In this document: piece by piece, positions 37,739 to 48,849 of the stretch
Layout of the letters: each line of letters opens with the position of its first letter
Position numbering within the stretch: position 1 is the first letter of the stretch
Origin: Cristatella mucedo
Lineage: Eukaryota > Bryozoa > Phylactolaemata > Cristatellidae
NCBI GenBank assembly: GCA_009760855.2
Contig: WPIO01000008.1
Span: 8,789,501 to 8,853,500 of the forward strand
Length of the DNA: 64,000 nt
Direction: 5' to 3'
Made by a program: the position numbers and the translations under genes
The notes under the pieces: model-generated
Databases searched by the model: none
What the model was told of the DNA's origin: nothing
What the model saw: only the letters and a program-made list of their open reading frames with translations

Positions 37739-39148
37739 CTTGCGGCTTAATTTTGATGCAGTGTTGCTCCTGGTAGACGATCAGCTAGTGTTGGATTAGC
37801 TGCACAATATTTTAAATCTTAACAGGACTGCTTGTCTTGGATATTGTCTGCAGCAACGCTATAAGAAAAATACAAGGCCACGTAAAGTCTTGGCTGTCTT
37901 CAGATCTGCTAGCATTTTTTACTCAGGGCTACTTGATGGATTGTTCTCAAGATGATCCCTTGATGGATCATTGATCGATTCATCGAGAAAATCATCGATG
38001 GATTCGCAAGGCTACTCGTTGGTTCTCAAAAAAATGGAAAACGAAAAATAAACCCCATAAGGCTATGAAAAAGTTCTGAGTGGATCAAGAGCAATTAGAT
38101 TTCAGTCATGAAATAAATTTCCAGATTTAGTTTAGAGCACCAAGATGTTGTTATTAGGCCAAGCTATTCCAGGCTTTTGTCAGCTCTGCGTTTGTGCCTT
38201 GGGGCAGTGTTATTTCTGATTGACTACTTTCACGGTACAATGAATCATTCACCCACAGCTGTGCAGGACTAGCACGTAAAGAACATCCAGGCTGGCTTAG
38301 GTGCGTAGGAACTGAAGGTGACGTCTCCGAGGATTTGAGATTTATTTGGAGGCTCAGCTAAAAGACCCGAGTCGGAGTAGCAAGTCAAAGTGGGAGCAGA
38401 ACTACGTGAAAAAAAACATTTATTTCATATATGGTAGGTTATCCGGATCCTAAGGATTAAGGGGCGTAAAGGTGGCTTTGAGGTTAGCGGTCCGTGGAGA
38501 TTAGGCATTACTTGATGGGACTTATGGAGGTATAGGAGAAGTAGAAAATGTGGCATTTGTGACTTTTACGATAGACAATCCAATCTTCTAAGCTCTGTAT
38601 CTTTTTCAAATGCATTGGCGTGAGTGCAGAGCCTCACACGAGCCGTCACAAACACATTGAATAAATTTGCTGTGTTGGAGACTAAAAGTAGGCTCCCTTC
38701 TATACTTGTGGAGCTGCAGTAGTTCTAATGTCTACACTGATCTTATTTTTTAGGAGGGATATTGGCTAAACGCGATCGAAAGCCCAAGTTTGGCTGGAAC
38801 TAGAGTCTACTAATCGGGTGGATGAAGAATTTGAATGGGTAAGTGCTACAAATACTACTTCACGCACACTTGCTTGAGTGCCTCACTGCTCCACGCTTCA
38901 CTTTATCTCCTACCTTTTTCGGAGCAGGCAAGAATATCGGCCAAAGATTTGTTCCCTGTTTGAAAGGAAATTGACCAGCTCTAGTATGAATGACTTGGAT
39001 TAAAAAAAGGCACACTAACCAAAAAGGACGCACGCATAAAGCAGATGCAGTTTTTATCGTTGGTCTTACTGTAGCTCTTCAGAACGATATGACATGGCGT
39101 ACGTGAAGACCTTGACTATTATCTAGACGCAGACATCCACATCGCTCG
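37739..39148. other. Intergenic, nothing recognisable
   Basis: There is no ORF of note and no repeat landmark. A cluster of ATCATCGATGGATT-like short repeats (GATGGATCATTGATCGATTC) occurs at about 37940-38010. Confidence 0.5.
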
Positions 39149-42100
39149 TGGCGGGTTCGACGAATTACCGCAATCCACCTCAATCCATGCTAGTTCCCGT
39201 CAAATCCCCCAAAAATCAGCTGCGCACAGCTTCAAAAAGTTTGGAATTTTAAATCGCGGTACACGTAAAATGTACCCAGAAGATTTCACGTGATTCCACT
39301 CACGCATTCTCATGAAGTCTATCGAAATAGCATTGCAGTGGCCCAGGCCAATGCCTCAATCCACCGCAACCTTGTGCATTCCAACACGAAACGAAAGAAA
39401 TCCTGTTCGAAAAGATCCTATTTCGTTCATTTATTACAGCACACTCTGCGTAAACTGCACTTACAACATTTCACTTGCATTAGCACGGCCGTTCTCGTGC
39501 AATACACTGCAATCGACTGCAGTAGCCCGGGCCAATACTGCAAAAAATCCACTCAATCCACCAAATCCACCATGCAAAAAATCGAAATACATTGCGCCAA
39601 GCTCCAGTTTTTATTGCATATTAAAGTGCAGCGTTCTGTGTGCGCAACTACATACAATAGAAATAATTGTGCACCCTCGCACTTTGGCAATGGGTGGCAA
39701 TCGCCTGAAATGATATGGGAAACTACGGCAATCGTCTCTATTCCACTGCAAATAATAATAATAATAATAATAATTTACTTGATAAAGCGCCCCCAGAGAA
39801 CTTAATCTCTCTCTAGGCGCTTTACATTTGCTGTAAAGTGAAACGCAATTAAATGGTAAGTAAAATCATGCTTGAAAAACAAACGAAATGAATAATATGG
39901 TTAGGGGTGACATGCACAGGGTCAGCATGCAAATGTGGTTAGTGGCAGCATGCACAGTATCAGCACGCATAAGCACATCAAGGACGATCAAATCATCCTC
40001 AAATCGCCACCGCGAATCTCTAATTGACATTGCAATTACGAAATTGTGCATTACGCAATTGCGCTCGTACAATCTCAACAATGCACGGCAATCTACGGCA
40101 ACAGCTCGGCTCGAAGCAGCAATCCACTACAAACCGTGGTAAGTCGACCACAAATTGGCTGCACGATGTGCCAATTGTCATCGTATTTCACAATTCTGTG
40201 CGCTAAAAGTGAAATCGTAGGACTTTCAAGCTATTTTGCCCGTTGATCGTCAACAAAGTACGGTAGTGTCAATTGACAGCAATGACAGGGACTATTACTG
40301 AAATCCGTGGCAAATCGACGAGAAATCGGCTGCACCAAGCTCCAGTTCTCATTCCACGTAACATCCCACTTCGCGGCGCATACATCCTTTCCACCCTTTC
40401 AACCAACTCTGACCGTTCAATCTTGACAATGCATCAAATTGATGGCAATGGCCTGGGCAAATACGGCAATCCACTATGATCCTTTGCAAATCATCAGTGG
40501 AAAATGACTGGGTCACGATCAAATTTTTCTTACCTGTCACAGCCCTCTGTGTTTAAAGTGAATCACATCCTTTCAACCAATCGAGCACGTACAATAGCGA
40601 GCAATGAGTGGCATTCGACAGCAATGGCCCGGGCCAATACAATTCACGGCAAATTGACAAGAAATTGGCAGCGAGAAGCTCCAATTGTCATTACATATAG
40701 CATTCCGCTTCGTCTAACGTAAAACAAGGCATTTTCAAGATTCTTTGCTCGTTAACTGACAGCAACGCATGGAAATCCACAGCAATGGTAGGTGCCGATA
40801 GCGAAATTCGCGGGAAAGTTGACGAGATGGGCTACAATAAACTGCAACTCTCATTCCATGTAACATGTACCCGTTCGCGAACATAATTTTTACCCGTCGT
40901 GTGCGTTCAATCGAGGGCAATGCATGGCAATCGACGCAATGGCCCGGGGAAATATGTCAATCCATAACGGTCTGTTACAAATGGACCAACAGTTGCTACG
41001 AGAAGCTTCAACTTTTCTTGCGTATTGCACTACACTGCATTAAAAGTGCAGCCATGTCCTTTTAAACAACCGACCAAGGTACAACCGAGGGCCATGCACA
41101 TTAATCGACGGCAATGGCCAGGCCTCTACCACAATCTGTTATCAAATTTTCTGGAAACTGGCTGTTTGAATTTTTAATTATCCTACAACCTTACGCTCAC
41201 TGTGGACGCACATACTGTCATTTTGCGCTTTCAACCTTGGGCAATGCATGGTAATCGATGGCAATTGCCCGAAACGATACAGCAATCAACGATTGTCTGT
41301 TACAATTACAAACAAAGCTGGCGGGAGAAGATCCAATTTTTTCTAGCATATTATATCCCTGTATTAAAAGGGCAACCGCATCCTTAAAACCAATCGCGAA
41401 CGTACATTCGAGGGCAATGCACGGCAATCGACAGCAACGGCCTGAGAAAATATGGAAATCTATAACGGTCCACTAAAAATTGACTGGACCCTGCTGGTTG
41501 ACGCTCCTATCTAGATTTTCTCATTCGTGTATACTCTATTTTTGTACACCCAGGAAATGCCATTGGTAATGCTAGCTCTCAGTCACTGCATTGCAATCAA
41601 CGGCAAAGGCACACGCTAAAACAGCAATCTTCTGCAATCTGTCGAAAATCAGCTGCACGTAGGCTGGCAAAATTAAAGTACACCTCAGGTATTACATCGA
41701 ACTTTTTTAAAGGGCGATGTTACACCTAATGTGACATGCTTAATGTAAAATGCTTCTTTGTCCGACTGATAAGGTCCATAATGGCTTGGCAGCGACCTGC
41801 AAACTGAAAGTTTACACCCCTGAGAAATTCCTCCATAGCCCTAAGGTAGAGCACGATAAATAAATATCTACCATTTTCGCCGTATGAGACCGGATCGTTG
41901 CCGTCGATTGCAATTCATTGCATGAGAACTCGTGTGCATAATGGAGCGAAATGTAGTGGGTGCACTTTGAACTGAGTCTAGTCCTATATGAAATTTCAAT
42001 TAAGGCTTCGCGGTGGCGATTTGAGGATGATTTGCAGTCGTATAGAGTGGATTACCGTAGTTTTTCAGGTCATTTTAGGTGATTGCCGCCCATTGTCACA

Positions 42101-42694
42101 GTGCGAGGGTGCACAATTATTTCTATTTTACATGGTTGTGCACACAGCACGCTGCACTTTAATGTTCAATTAAAACTGGAGCTTGGCGCAATGTATTTCA
42201 ATTTTTGTGTGTGCGGTGGATTCGGTGAATTGAAGTGGATCTTTTGCGGTATTGGCCCGGGCTGCTGCAGTCGATTGCAGTGTATTGCACGAGAACGGCC
42301 GTGCTAATGCAAGTGAAATGTTGTAAGTGCAGTTCGAGCAGAATGTGCTGTCATATATAAATAAATAAGGAGCTTTTCGAACAGGATTTCTTTCGTTTCG
42401 TGGTGGAATGCATTGGATTGAGGCATTGGCCTGGGCCACTGCAATGCTATTTCAATGGACTTCATGAGAACTCGTGAGCGGAATCGGTAGAATGGATTGA
42501 GGTGGGTTGCGGTACAGGCGTCCGGCGTCGAAGCTCATTTGCATAAGTGAGCTTTCGCGAAGCGCATGGAATTTGGTGGCCAGATAAAATAAAACGCGTA
42601 TTACAATATCGATGAAAATGTGAGCTCGGCAACGCTAATGCGTGGTTAATGTTAGCCTAATTGGGGTGGATTGTGGTAATTCGTCGAACTCCCA
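39149..42694. repeat. 3.5-kb inverted-repeat element with satellite-like core
   Basis: The outer arms (39149 to about 40110, and about 41880 to 42694) are inverted copies with close identity for long runs. For example, TTGCATTAGCACGGCCGTTC and GCAGTGGCCCAGGCCAATGC occur exactly in the left arm and, reversed, in the right. Arm tips share GTTCGACGAATTACC and CAATCCACC. Between the arms lie diverged direct repeats of roughly 145-180 bp, each marked by GGCAATGGCCCGGGC-like and CAATCCAC-like motifs (near 40445, 40618, 40780, 40930, 41110, 41255, 41430 and 41600). No coding capacity was seen. Possibly a foldback-type transposon or an inverted satellite block; no known family recognised. Confidence 0.85.
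39754..39988 (-). mobile_element. LINE-A 3' end inserted in the left inverted arm
   Basis: A 235-bp minus-strand LINE-A tail: (ATT)n, GCGCTTTACATTTGCTG-type tail and the 3' UTR up to AGGACGAT. It is flanked by CAAAT at 39749-39753 and 39989-39993. The opposite arm (about 42030-42045, reversed) has the unfilled site CTGCAAATCATCC, so both insertion and target duplication are directly visible. Confidence 0.93.
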
Positions 42695-42724
42695 CTGGTC
42701 TGGATCAGCACGTGGGGGAGCACT

Positions 42725-42868
42725 GGCGGTGGATAAGTAAGGTTAAGGCCAAGTAATCAAACAGGCCTTGAGTGCTATCCCAATCTCTTGCCAATAAAGG
42801 ATCGATCACAGCAGAATTCAAAGCCACGAACTAAGTCGTGAAGAGAGTGAGCGCCTTACCCCTAGAGG
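42725..42868 (-). mobile_element. SINE-1 copy directly downstream of tRNA-Ser
   Basis: On the minus strand: GGGTAAGGCGCTCACTCTCT, CACGACTTAGTTCGTGGCTT, GATCGATCCTTTATTGGCAA, then GCCTGTTTGATTACTTGGCC. These follow the SINE-1 order. It begins within about ten bases of the tRNA terminator. Confidence 0.65.
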
Positions 42869-42881
42869 GCGCAAAATTCAC

Positions 42882-42962
42882 GACGAGGATGGGATTCGAA
42901 CCCACGCTCCCAGAGGGAAATGGCTTAGCAGGCCACCGCCTTAACCGCTCGGCCACCTCGTC
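42882..42962 (-). tRNA. tRNA-Ser-GCT: tRNA-Ser(GCT)
   Basis: A full cloverleaf can be drawn. Acceptor GACGAGG pairs with CCTCGTC, and the discriminator is G, as serine tRNAs have. The D arm is GGCCGAGCGGTTAAGGC. The anticodon stem GTGGC/GCCAT closes the loop CTGCTAA with anticodon GCT. The long variable arm is TCCCTCTGGGA, the class II hallmark. The T arm is GTGGG-TTCGAAT-CCCAT. A TTTT pol III terminator lies at 42874-42877. No CCA is encoded and there is no intron. It decodes AGC/AGT. Apart from the variable arm it is close to vertebrate tRNA-Ser(GCT), so it looks functional, though a tRNA pseudogene mobilised with the SINE is not excluded. Confidence 0.93.
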
Positions 42963-43774
42963 CGTTTAATACTACTTTCGCCAAATCATTAAACAGTCTA
43001 GGCCCTTTCCAGAAATCGGTGGGCCACCCGGGTGGGGTTTACGAACTTTGGGGGGAGGTTCCGGTAACGCTCGGTACAAATACCTCTAATTTGGCTTTGC
43101 TGCAGTCCCAGACTAGAGTCAGACTAGCAGTCCCAGACTGACTAGTGCCAGAGCAACTAGGAACGACATGGCTGCTGAATGCTGACATTCTTTGACTCCG
43201 AGTAGGTGGTTGACAGCAGCGCCAACTGAGGTAACCAACAAAATAGTTAAAGTTTCTTGCCATTACTTAAGACGCTTATAGTGCTGTCATTAGTCTACTA
43301 CGTAGGCTCAACGCTACTTACCTGAACATGGCGATAAGAATCATTGTTACGATACACTTAAATTGCATAAAGCAGCTGGAATGGAAAGACTTTATGCGTG
43401 CTACGATCACAGGTGCGAGTGTTTCCACAGAAAAAATAGAAGTTCCGACACTGAAAGCGAATGCATCCGCATGGCGACACTGATTTGCTTTAAAAGGGAA
43501 GAGCACAAGTACCGAGTACTCAGTATGTGTAGTCTGACTTGATTTGCAGTTTGTATTGACTGCTGCTTAGTGTGCACCATCAAGTCAAGATTCGTTGAAA
43601 AGAAAATATGTTTACTTCAAGTAGCTACGGTGCCTGGCTGCTACGATAAACATTAGCATCTAGCTTTCAGTATGCTAATGTAGTTAAGTATACGAGCATA
43701 GTAAATGGATCGTTCCTATCGAGGGCAAACGAAAGCGTGAGGCTCATCGGGAAGTGATGAATTTCCTGTTTGCA
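42963..43774. other. Intergenic, nothing recognisable
   Basis: No gene. A short GTCCCAGACTAGAGTCAGAC/AGTCCCAGACTGACTAG duplication occurs at about 43105-43145. Confidence 0.5.
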
Positions 43775-44830
43775 TAGCAATATAATGATATCAATAATGA
43801 TAATGCATTTGTAGAGCAACCTAGCACAACTAAATTTGCTTCGAGACCATTTTCTAATGCTGGAAAAGGAAAAATGTCAATTGGCTAGTGATAAAATGCA
43901 CAGTGTCAACACGCATAGCCCCACACGGTAAAACTCATGCGAACCCAGAAAATGGTGGGGGTCACAAGTGCGTTTTTGGCCTTTTTTAATGTCAGTAAGT
44001 CACGGGCTGCTGTGACGTCAATCAGGAGTGAGCGTCAGGCTTTTGGAACAAGCGAACTGAAGCAACGGTCTTAAAAATTTGAGGTCAGTTAAAGGCATAT
44101 CTAAACGAAATTCAATCAGAAGAGAGGGTGGGCAAATGCTAAGCCTATGTAGAAAATATTTCGTCTAGCTATTCTGGAGTAAGAGAGTGAAGGGACCTTT
44201 TTCCTTTTTGTACAGGGCACTGAAAATGTAGGTTAAGCCCAGCGCGAGACAAAGCCCGAGCTTATTTCGAGGCTTAGGCCTTTCCATTTCTGAGCGACTC
44301 TAGGCTGTCACAAAAATAGGAAATTGGTTTTATCTCCGTTCGATTTGTGAAAGTTTGCTGTCATCCAAGTGCCACTGTCATCAATACATGCTGCAGCCGA
44401 GTTGACAGAATTTTCAGTGCTGGAAGACGGGGAGTGATCAAAGCAGAGGCATGCTGTCGTGCCACCTGCATAGAAATGAAAGCCTAAATTGTGCTTGGCG
44501 ATTACTATGAGGAGAGATCAGGTCTAAATTGAGAAAAGCAGGAACAGACCATACAACAATTACGTGGATACCCTGTGTTTTCAAGGCTCCTAGTATGGTC
44601 GTTGGCAGTACATGTTTTCTATTGGAAGTCGCCCACCGAGCCGGAATTTCAACCAGGTGCTTGCTGTTGCAGTGCCAGTAATGCTCAGACGAGATGGTAG
44701 GTAGCCCCTAAGAAGGACTCGATGACTCGACGGCATCAGACACTGTAGTGAGACCCAGCACAAGTAACAAAGATTGGACGACAATATTGGTAGCAGCAGC
44801 CATCTCATTTCTTGTGGCAATGATCCATCG
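43775..44830 (-). mobile_element. Decayed LINE-A
   Basis: Read on the minus strand, it contains worn versions of the RT end and C-terminal block. Plus-strand landmarks are TGCTGTCATCCAAGTGCCAC, CTGTCATCAATACATGC and ATCAGGAGTGAGCGTCAGGC, ending in an AATAATGATAATGCATTTG tail at about 43790. No frame survives. Confidence 0.7.
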
Positions 44831-45105
44831 CCCTTTCCTATAGGAGCAGTGACGTTGGTAAGCCCTTACTTAAACCGGCATTTCGGGTCCGCGTCGACTG
44901 GTCTACGATGGCTAAGCGGAAAAGGAATGTGTCACTGACTTCATAAGGGCTTGCAGCTTTCGCTACTCCCCACTTGTACGGTAGCGTGAATATTGCCTGC
45001 GGGCGTAATGGTGCAGGCACTTGTTTTCACGCTACATAGATGCAAAAAATAGTACGGCTGGCATATCGCGAATGCATGAACGCAATTTCTGAAAGAAGAG
45101 CCTGT

Positions 45106-45259
45106 GCTGATCAAGAGAGAGAGTGAGAGGGAAGACAAGTTTTGGCCTGAGAGAGACCGATGAGAGAGACAGGTTGAAAGAGACGTGCGAGATAGAGAGG
45201 AGAGAGAGATGACGGGGAGAGAGAGAGAGGGGCAGACAGACAGAGGCAAAGACAGAGAG

Positions 45260-45358
<99 letters not shown>

Positions 45359-45376
45359 AGAGAGAGAGAGAGAGAA
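45106..45376 (+). repeat. (GA)n-rich tract with (GATA)n
   Basis: A purine-only strand of GAGA with short interruptions; TAGA repeats at 45259-45281 and near-pure GA from 45281 on. Long Ser/Leu frames across it on the minus strand are low-complexity artefacts. Confidence 0.97.
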
Positions 45377-45377
45377 A

Positions 45378-45383
45378 CGCACA

Positions 45384-45422
<39 letters not shown>

Positions 45423-45454
45423 ACACACACGCACAGACACACACACACACACAC
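45378..45454 (+). repeat. (CA)n microsatellite adjoining the GA tract
   Basis: An almost uninterrupted CA run with CACATACA variants, directly after the GA tract. Together they form a 350-bp simple-sequence block. Confidence 0.97.
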
Positions 45455-46613
45455 TTAGAGACTGAGACCGAGACAGAGATAGGGGTTGAGAGCGTGCGTT
45501 TACGTAACATCAGTGATGATATACGAAGCCAAGTGATTTCGGTGTCCAAAATAGTCTTTCCCATTAGTCACTTACAATTAGTACTATCTGAGACGCTGCA
45601 ATATGGAAGACAGTTCCCTATAGATTGCGGCTACGATCTTAAAAGATAAGCCACTAAGGTCACGGTATGAGCATGTTCAAGCAAGGCAGTACTTGAAGTC
45701 TTGCCCAAGAAAGGCCTAACAACTTTACAGCCTAAGCTTACTGATGCTTAGGACGTCAAAGCGAGGGGAGTGAAGCACTGTGGTCAGTTTAAAAGATATT
45801 TTACAGATGCGTGCGGAGAGCTTCGGTAACTGCATAGGAGTCGACGAGAGTAACAGCCCCACAAGGCTATTTATGGCAGCAGGCAGTAAGCATTACTAGG
45901 GATACGTGTCTGTTAATTTACGATGAAGCTGAGCTGACCATCCCTAACCCATCCGTGAGCTGCAGGCTGCCTTTGCTCATCTGCTCATCATGCTAGGGGT
46001 GATCCGCTATTTTGGCAATCCCCAGAGTTAAGAGAACGAGACCTCGAGGTCGGCACAGTTGCAACCCTTTGCACTTGTGGGGACATTCATAACAAAGTTG
46101 CACGTAAGAATCTGTGGGCAGGTGTTGTCCGTACTGACAGCTCGGCAGCCTTGTTGAATATGATCACCCAACAGGGAGTTCAAATCAGTATTCGGTGGGA
46201 GCGCGACAGCGAAGGAGGAAATGGCGTCTTCTGCCTTTCGCAGCTGCTTTTTCCGATGTCACAGGCAAGGCACTCTTCGTCTTGCTGCTGAGTAATGCTT
46301 GAGCTGAAATGAATGCACTACGCTCTTATGGTGCACATGGCTCCCATTACGACGTGTGTTATTATGTAGAACTTTTACCGTTAACTTGTTCCGCAGAATT
46401 TTTAAACATTGCATTGATGAAACTATGCTGAACACCCAGTGCCATAGAGGTTTTGACAGATAACTCTCCAGCGTAATGCATCTTAAGTTCTCATGGATGT
46501 GTAGACCGACAGGTGAGATACAGGTGTCCATAACTTAAGATATCCGTATATGGCGCATCCTGTACGAAATCATAAGTAAATATACCTGTATATACATTTA
46601 TATGAATAAGCGG
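45455..46613. other. Intergenic, nothing recognisable
   Basis: No long frame or family landmark was found between the two simple-repeat blocks. Confidence 0.5.
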
Positions 46614-46614
46614 G

Positions 46615-46672
<58 letters not shown>

Positions 46673-46787
46673 CACGCACACGCACACGCACACACGCACG
46701 CACGCACGCACGCACGCGCGCGAGCGAGCACACACACACGCACACACACACACACACACACACTCATACACATACACATACACACAC

Positions 46788-46846
<59 letters not shown>

Positions 46847-46855
46847 TACACGTAG
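46614..46855 (+). repeat. (CA)n/(CACG)n compound microsatellite
   Basis: About 240 bp of alternating purine-pyrimidine. It has pure CA at the ends, two (CGCA)n runs at about 46641-46720, a GCGCGCGAGCGAGC island, and CATACA variants. Strong Z-DNA potential. Cys/Val frames over it are artefacts. Confidence 0.97.
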
Positions 46856-46859
46856 AAAT

Positions 46860-47560
46860 GTAAGCAGATAAACGCTGCGTATTACCACAGATTAATCTTA
46901 CTTACACAAGTAGAAATGTAGGCAAGACATTCACAGTTGTACTTCGACTTACGAGTTTAATTCGCTCGGCGCTGGAGCTCGTATCTCAAATTACTCGCAT
47001 CTCAAATAAATTTTCACAATTGAAATGAACTGAAATGCCATTAATCCGTTCCTGACTCCCAAAAACACTGTGGTTTTTGTCACGTGTTTTTAAATTAAAA
47101 AATGCACTTATAAATAGAAAATATTGTTTTTAAAACAATACAATATAATGTCTTGAAACAAATGGGTTTCATTAATCCTAATGCACAGGATCAGACGACT
47201 TGAAGATGCTTATAGAGTTAGAGGAGAAAGGCTGAAATGAATATCTGAATCTCATTCGCCGGTGTTTGCCCGTTTCGCTGGGCTGTCCGCTCTTTCAGTT
47301 TATTGGATGGGCCTTAACGCGGACGTGTCGATTGTGATCAGTTATGTGATGAACTCTCAAACGATGATATTTCCTAAATAGAGTAGCTGCTCCTACCGTA
47401 GTCGGATTTTACACCGAAGTCTGGCGATCTTCTGCGTCTAAGTACCACGATGGCTGGCTAGAGTCGGTCTGGGAGCAAACCAACAGGCCTGCGCTTGGCG
47501 TCACACCTGGGTCGTCGGGCAGTGTCTTACAATGGAAAGTCGTTCGCTGCCCTACCCTTA
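46860..47560. other. Intergenic, nothing recognisable
   Basis: AT-rich at first, then grading into the CpG-rich block that follows. No gene supported. Confidence 0.5.
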
Positions 47561-48180
47561 TTGGCCCGAGTGTGACGTTCGCTGCGGCAACTAGCAACGG
47601 AGTATCTGCCGCCCAGCTCGGCCGCGCGTCCACGGCCAGCTCTGCCTTAGCGTCCCCTCGGCGCGCTCGCTCGACCGTAGCGCCCGCGGCAGGGCACTTG
47701 TGACCTTCTCAGTCGTGGCCCGCGCGGCTTTTTCGCAGCAGTAAACATCCACCACCGACTTGTACCGGGCAGCTTTCCTCTCTGTTCTAGCGCCTGCGGC
47801 GCTCTGCGTTGTATTCGCAGCCGTCTTCCGTGCCGTCCTCGCCGCCCCGTCGCAGCCTTTGCGAAATAGATGAATCGGTCGTGCTGGCGAGTCTGCGTAA
47901 GCTGCACGCCGATAACATCTTTAGGTTTACTCGCCGCCTCTTTGAATTGCCGATCGTTTACTTTGCGGGGCGAAGCGTGCGCGATAAGCATCGACCGCAC
48001 GCGCGCGTCCCACCCGCTTCCCTGTACGAGTAGGAGGCGAGGCCGCTTCCTCGGTGCCGTCCTGTAGCTTGTTGGCGGCAAAAGTGCTCTGCGCACTCAC
48101 TCGGCGTGCGTCTCTCGTATCGCGTGCAGCGTGAAATCCTTCGACTTTTTACCGCGCACGAATTTTCCCATGTTTAGCGA
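47560..48180. other. CpG-rich block, possible promoter or exon of an unknown gene
   Basis: CpG dinucleotides are much denser than in the surroundings (for example GCGCGCGTCCCACCCGC and GGGGCGAAGCGTGCGCG). A plus-strand frame of 74 codons at 47809-48033 (LRKLHADNIFRFTRRLFELP) has a GTAAGC donor-like site inside. I recognise no product. It could be a CpG island at the 5' end of a gene or a piece of a GC-rich repeat. Confidence 0.35.
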
Positions 48181-48208
48181 TAAATATTGGTAGAATGGGA
48201 GTATGGCT

Positions 48209-48340
48209 TAATAATAATAATAATAATAATAATATTGCACTTGATAGAGCGCCCTCAGAGAACTCAATCTCTTTCTAGGCGCTTTACATTTGCTGCATAG
48301 GGAAGATTCTGAAAATTCTGCAAAGGGAAAATTGCTTATT
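48209..48340 (-). mobile_element. LINE-A 3' tail
   Basis: (TAA)n, TTGCACTTGATAGAGCGCCC, CAGAGAACTCAATCTCTTTC and GCGCTTTACATTTGCTGCAT in plus orientation. Well preserved, so probably a fairly recent insertion. Confidence 0.85.
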
Positions 48341-48849
48341 CTCAATGTCACGGCTGCCTCCGGTATACGTGCTGAGCGGCTGGCTGGGGTCCACTACGCC
48401 ATAAGTTCAAGCGAGCCGCAATACTTGCCGGACAGCTAGTCGCCTCCGTGGGAAGATTCTTCGTGCCGCTTTCAAAACGTTCTACTCACTGCGCATGAGC
48501 ACGCATTCATTATCGTAGCGCTACTTGCTGCATTTCGGGGACTTTCAATGACTAAATGCGGGCTGGAAATGGGCCATTTTAAAATAGACAGGGGTGGGTT
48601 ACCAGTGATCAGGACCTCGCTGAAAATTTTGTTCGCAATTACCGCACTCAACGCGTCGCTGGATTTTAGCCCCATGCATAAGATGCTCTCACTTCAAAAA
48701 ACAAGGTCGTTGGGATCTTGGGCGTCCTGCAGCAGTCCATTCTGCTACCGAAATCAATGGTCAAACACGAACACCCCGAGAACTTTGCTTTAGCATCCCA
48801 TTTACGCTCTAATCGCCAGAAGCCTATCCAGGTTTGGCCCAGGGGGGGA

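Noticed and set aside
39290-42480. Possible CRISPR array because of regularly spaced short repeats
   Set aside because: The units are diverged and 145-180 bp long, there are no identical 20-40-bp repeats with unique spacers, and the host is eukaryotic.
44941-45564. Long minus-strand frames rich in Ser, Leu, Val and Cys
   Set aside because: They translate GA and CA microsatellites and carry no other sequence complexity.
46490-46888. Long Cys-Val and Thr-His frames on both strands
   Set aside because: They are readings of the CA/CACG microsatellite.
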